A stretch of 7,853 bases of DNA, taken from Anaerolineae bacterium (lineage in GTDB: Bacteria > Chloroflexota > Anaerolineae > Anaerolineales > Villigracilaceae). Shown one piece after another: positions 6,120 to 7,853 of this stretch. How positions within the stretch are numbered: position 1 is the first letter of the stretch; every line of letters begins with the position of its first letter. Under the pieces are notes generated by a model, which did not search any database, was not told the DNA's origin, and saw only the letters and a list, made by a program, of their open reading frames with translations. A program made the translations under genes and the position numbers. The stretch lies in contig DNDO01000203.1 of the NCBI GenBank assembly GCA_003484265.1, forward strand, positions 1 through 7,853, in the 5' to 3' direction.

Positions 6120-6182
6120 TTAAATTTCACCTTGAGGAGGCGCGCTCAATACAATTGGGGTTGTTGTGAATACAGTTTTCAT
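6120..6182 (-). CDS. Putative 20-residue peptide with strong Shine-Dalgarno
   Basis: A short ORF, ATG 6182 to TAA 6120, encodes MKTVFTTTPIVLSAPPQGEI. I do not recognise it. Support is from signals and not homology: GAAAGGAGG (6200-6192) lies 9 nt before the ATG, one of the best ribosome sites in the window. A sigma-70-like promoter lies 46 nt further up, and a strong terminator starts 32 nt after the stop, so it forms a complete miniature transcription unit of about 180 nt. The peptide has a basic start, a Thr run, a short hydrophobic stretch and a Pro-Pro-Gln-Gly tail. It has no Cys and is too short to span a membrane securely. It could be a small functional peptide, a leader peptide controlling the kinase gene beyond the terminator, or part of a small RNA. 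Confidence 0.5.
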   Translation of the reverse strand: MKTVFTTTPIVLSAPPQGEI

Positions 6183-6207
6183 TTTTTCGTGCCTCCTTTC
6201 AGAAATT

Positions 6208-6221
6208 ATTGTGATTACAAT
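6208..6221. promoter_or_regulatory. Operator-like dyad ATTGT-N4-ACAAT at predicted transcription start
   Basis: ATTGTGATTACAAT is a perfect 5-4-5 inverted repeat. It begins 7 nt past the predicted -10 box of the small unit, thus covering its start point, where a bound dimer would repress. It resembles the 5-N4-5 layout of many dimeric regulators, but the half-site does not match a family I can name. Confidence 0.45.
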
Positions 6222-6227
6222 TTCAAA

Positions 6228-6256
6228 AGTCTACCATTGGCAACCTACATCGTCAA
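6228..6256 (-). promoter_or_regulatory. Sigma-70-like promoter for the 20-codon ORF unit
   Basis: On the minus strand TTGACG (6256-6251) and TAGACT (6233-6228) are separated by exactly 17 nt, and TGG immediately before the -10 makes an extended -10. It lies just after the stop codon of the EamA gene (6263), so the following small ORF has its own promoter. Predicted start is near 6221. Confidence 0.6.
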
Positions 6257-6262
6257 GCAAGA

Positions 6263-7141
6263 TTACGATTGCATAATAGCACCGATCCACACGCCGATCA
6301 TGACGAGAATGCCGCCAATAACAAAAGTCAAAGTGACGGTTTCGCCCGCGAGAATAAAACCCGCGATCGTGGCAACGATTGGCAGTAACATTACAACGTA
6401 GGAGGTTGCTGATGCAGACCAACGCTTCATCAACCAGACATAGAGGTAAAACATCCCAAACGAACCGAATAGGACCAGGTATATAACAGCTGCCCTTGCC
6501 GTTGTAGTGGAAGGCAATGACATCGTCTCACCAAACAATATGGATGCCAGCGCCATGCAAATAAATGTCGATGTCATCATCAGAGCATTGGAAACCCATG
6601 GGTCATTGTTTTTTGTATACAACTTAAGGATTATATTACCTTCACCCGAGACCGCTGCACCTATTATCAATGCCAGTACAGGTAACAAAAGTATAGTTCC
6701 CAATTGTGCCTGAAGAGCAATCGCAATTCCGACGAGGGCAAGGAATCCGCCCAGGGCATTGCGCCAACTGAACTTTTCAATCCCATGCAGGACGGCAAAG
6801 ACCAGTGTAAACAAAGGAGTCAAAGAAATGATCACTGAACTGAAACCAGACTCTACATATACCAATCCCCAGTAAAACAGACAATAAGTGACACCTATCG
6901 AGAAGAATCCGTTTAGCGAGAGGATGATTATGTCCTTGCGGTCTGGCAGATTGATTTTTCTCAACCAGACCACCAGCCAAAACAGGAGTGCGGTCAACGC
7001 AAATCGTAATGCGCCTCCCCAAAACGGAGGAAGCTCAGAGTTACTGAAACGGACCCCCACTGGATTTCCTCCAGCGATGATCCCTGTTACCAAAAACACC
7101 AGAACGGTAAGCCGATTAACAGGTTTGGTTTGTCCATTCAT
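6263..7141 (-). CDS. EamA/DMT-superfamily transporter (10-TM permease)
   Basis: Inner-membrane carrier of the drug/metabolite transporter superfamily, typically an exporter of amino acids or other small metabolites; substrate not predictable. 292 aa, with two EamA halves. The first spans about 10-145, with the FWGGALRFALTALLFW segment at 40-55 and FSSVIISLTPLFTLVFAVLHGIEKFSWRNALGGFLALVGIAI at 100-141. The second spans about 150-289, ending in SYVVMLLPIVATIAGFILAGETVTLTFVIGGILVMIGVWIG, the usual P-x8-9-GE and G-G-I-L-V pattern. About ten hydrophobic helices are visible. Start: an in-frame upstream extension to 7429 exists, but its 96 residues are not membrane-like and overlap the divergent amidohydrolase. 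ATG 7141 has AGGAGA 5 nt upstream and gives normal family length. The stop is followed by a separate small transcription unit. Confidence 0.93.
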   Translation of the reverse strand: MNGQTKPVNRLTVLVFLVTGIIAGGNPVGVRFSNSELPPFWGGALRFALTALLFWLVVWLRKINLPDRKDIIILSLNGFFSIGVTYCLFYWGLVYVESGFSSVIISLTPLFTLVFAVLHGIEKFSWRNALGGFLALVGIAIALQAQLGTILLLPVLALIIGAAVSGEGNIILKLYTKNNDPWVSNALMMTSTFICMALASILFGETMSLPSTTTARAAVIYLVLFGSFGMFYLYVWLMKRWSASATSYVVMLLPIVATIAGFILAGETVTLTFVIGGILVMIGVWIGAIMQS

Positions 7142-7219
7142 GACATCTCCTATTTCTAGAATCGGGTCAACCCAAAACATTTGCAGAATTTTATCAACAA
7201 TAACGCTATAATCCCCGCC
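7142..7219. other. Divergent promoter region, EamA transporter / amidohydrolase
   Basis: These 78 bp carry both genes' start signals: the transporter's AGGAGA (near 7147-7152) and the TATAAT box of the amidohydrolase. A small dyad GGGTCAACCC (7164-7173) lies between them and could serve as a regulator site for either gene. No good promoter for the transporter was recognised; it may lie inside the amidohydrolase coding region. Confidence 0.4.
7207..7212 (+). promoter_or_regulatory. Perfect -10 box TATAAT placed for leaderless transcription
   Basis: TATAAT ends 7 nt before the ATG at 7220, so transcription is expected to start at or next to the A of the start codon. No Shine-Dalgarno is present (CCCCGCC directly precedes ATG). 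The best -35-like element, TTGCAG at 7181-7186, is 20 nt away, longer than usual. Confidence 0.6.
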
Positions 7220-7853
7220 ATGACGCAAGCAGACATCCTCATTACGAACGGCAATGTGTTTACAGCAGATAAAGATCACCCAAAAGCAGAAGCCATTGCC
7301 ATTCAAAGCAATCGACTTATTTTTGTTGGAAGCAACATAGATGCTGAGTCTTTCCGTGCACAGGATACGCTCGTCATTGATGCAAAAGGCAGAACAGTGA
7401 TGCCTGGTTTCATTGACAGTCACTTCCATTTATTGAACGGCGCAAGGGAATTGCGATTTGCTCAACTGCAGGATGTCCGTTCCTTTGAGATGCTGAGGCA
7501 AGTATTGCTCAATTATGCAGAGTCGACCAGGAGTGAATGGGTTGCGGGTATTGGCTTAATCTATGGCATCTTGCCAAATGGAAGTTCAATCACCCGCCAA
7601 CACCTCGACGAGATCATCCCAGACCGACCCGTTTTTTTGGTAGCTTACGATGGTCATACGTCCTGGGCAAATACAGAAGCACTCCGCCGCGCAGCCTTGT
7701 TGAACGGACGAGAGTTGGGGGAGTTTTCCAAAGTGGTCATGGGTGACGACAACATGGCAACCGGGGAGTTGCTCGAAGCGGCTGGGAATATTGTTGAAGA
7801 TTTGATCCCGCCTATTACCGAAGGTGAAACGCTCGACCTGCTTGCGCGCGCGG
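7220..7853 (+). CDS. YtcJ-like amidohydrolase (Amidohydro_3), N-terminal 211 residues, cut by window edge
   Basis: Metal-dependent hydrolase of the amidohydrolase superfamily, related to YtcJ/N-substituted formamide deformylase-type proteins; probable cytoplasmic enzyme of unknown substrate. I translated 211 codons from ATG 7220 with no stop before the window end. The family usually has about 530-550 aa, so more than half is missing. Visible: the beta-sandwich start ADILITNGNVFTAD (4-17), AIAIQSNRLIFVGS (25-38), IDAKGRTVMPGFIDSHFHLL (53-72) with metal ligands His68 and His70, the VFLVAYDGHTSWANTEAL segment (138-155), and the GDDNMATGELLEAA block (175-188), equivalent to the family's G-x-P-T-G-x-L-x-E-A. 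The start is fixed by the beginning of the conserved domain. It probably lacks a 5' leader. Divergent from the EamA transporter, 78 bp away. Confidence 0.93.
   Translation, partial: MTQADILITNGNVFTADKDHPKAEAIAIQSNRLIFVGSNIDAESFRAQDTLVIDAKGRTVMPGFIDSHFHLLNGARELRFAQLQDVRSFEMLRQVLLNYAESTRSEWVAGIGLIYGILPNGSSITRQHLDEIIPDRPVFLVAYDGHTSWANTEALRRAALLNGRELGEFSKVVMGDDNMATGELLEAAGNIVEDLIPPITEGETLDLLARA

Noticed and set aside
5982..6401. 139-codon plus-strand ORF across the intergenic region
   Set aside because: It runs through the terminator, the small unit and the antisense of the EamA gene; the translation has no family character and no ribosome site was seen.
7142..7429. In-frame 96-residue N-terminal extension of the EamA transporter
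   Set aside because: Non-membrane, Cys/His-rich and unlike the family; it overlaps the divergent amidohydrolase. ATG 7141 has a good Shine-Dalgarno and gives normal length.
1..7853. CRISPR array, tRNA/rRNA, insertion sequence or defence island
   Set aside because: No regularly spaced repeats, cloverleaf, transposase or nuclease/toxin motifs were seen on either strand.

Overview
The window (7,853 bp, roughly half G+C) looks like an ordinary chromosomal stretch of an uncultured or environmental bacterium. My best guess is a Chloroflexota (Anaerolineae-like) genome. This rests on the bacterial RIO1-type kinase, a probable leaderless gene with TATAAT directly in front of its ATG, and the general flavour of the peptide ABC transporter. 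No 16S, tRNA or other decisive marker is present, so the taxon is an inference. I see no rRNA, tRNA, CRISPR array, insertion sequence or phage gene.

Layout. (1) Positions 1-3387, all on the minus strand, hold a peptide/nickel-type ABC importer operon in the order binding lipoprotein (3387-1750), DppB-like permease (1683-655) and DppC-like permease (648 to beyond the left edge). A GC-rich hairpin sits between the binding protein and the first permease. It probably sets binding protein above permease, and it shows that the permease starts at TTG 1683, not at the longer GTG. The 283-bp leader in front of the binding protein holds a minus-strand intrinsic terminator and an 18-bp dyad, which suggests attenuation or operator control. 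(2) Positions 3671-4831 (+), divergent from the importer, encode a two-part creatininase-family metal hydrolase whose N-terminal third looks like a decayed second copy of the same fold. (3) A perfect 20-bp-arm hairpin separates it from the convergent RIO1-like kinase (5915-4881, -). (4) Positions 5916-6262 hold several dyads, a strong minus-strand terminator and a previously unremarked tiny transcription unit: a good promoter, a strong Shine-Dalgarno and a 20-codon ORF. (5) Positions 7141-6263 (-) encode an EamA/DMT-family 10-TM transporter. (6) From 7220 (+) to the right edge runs a YtcJ-like amidohydrolase, divergent from the transporter and probably translated from a leaderless mRNA.

How the parts may work together. 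The importer brings in an oligopeptide or similar small solute, and the divergent creatininase-type hydrolase could act on an amide or lactam derived from it. That link is only genomic context. The kinase, EamA exporter and amidohydrolase show no clear shared pathway.

The most interesting points are the 20-codon peptide unit at 6260-6043, the attenuator-like leader of the importer operon, the degenerate tandem creatininase domain, and the leaderless amidohydrolase.
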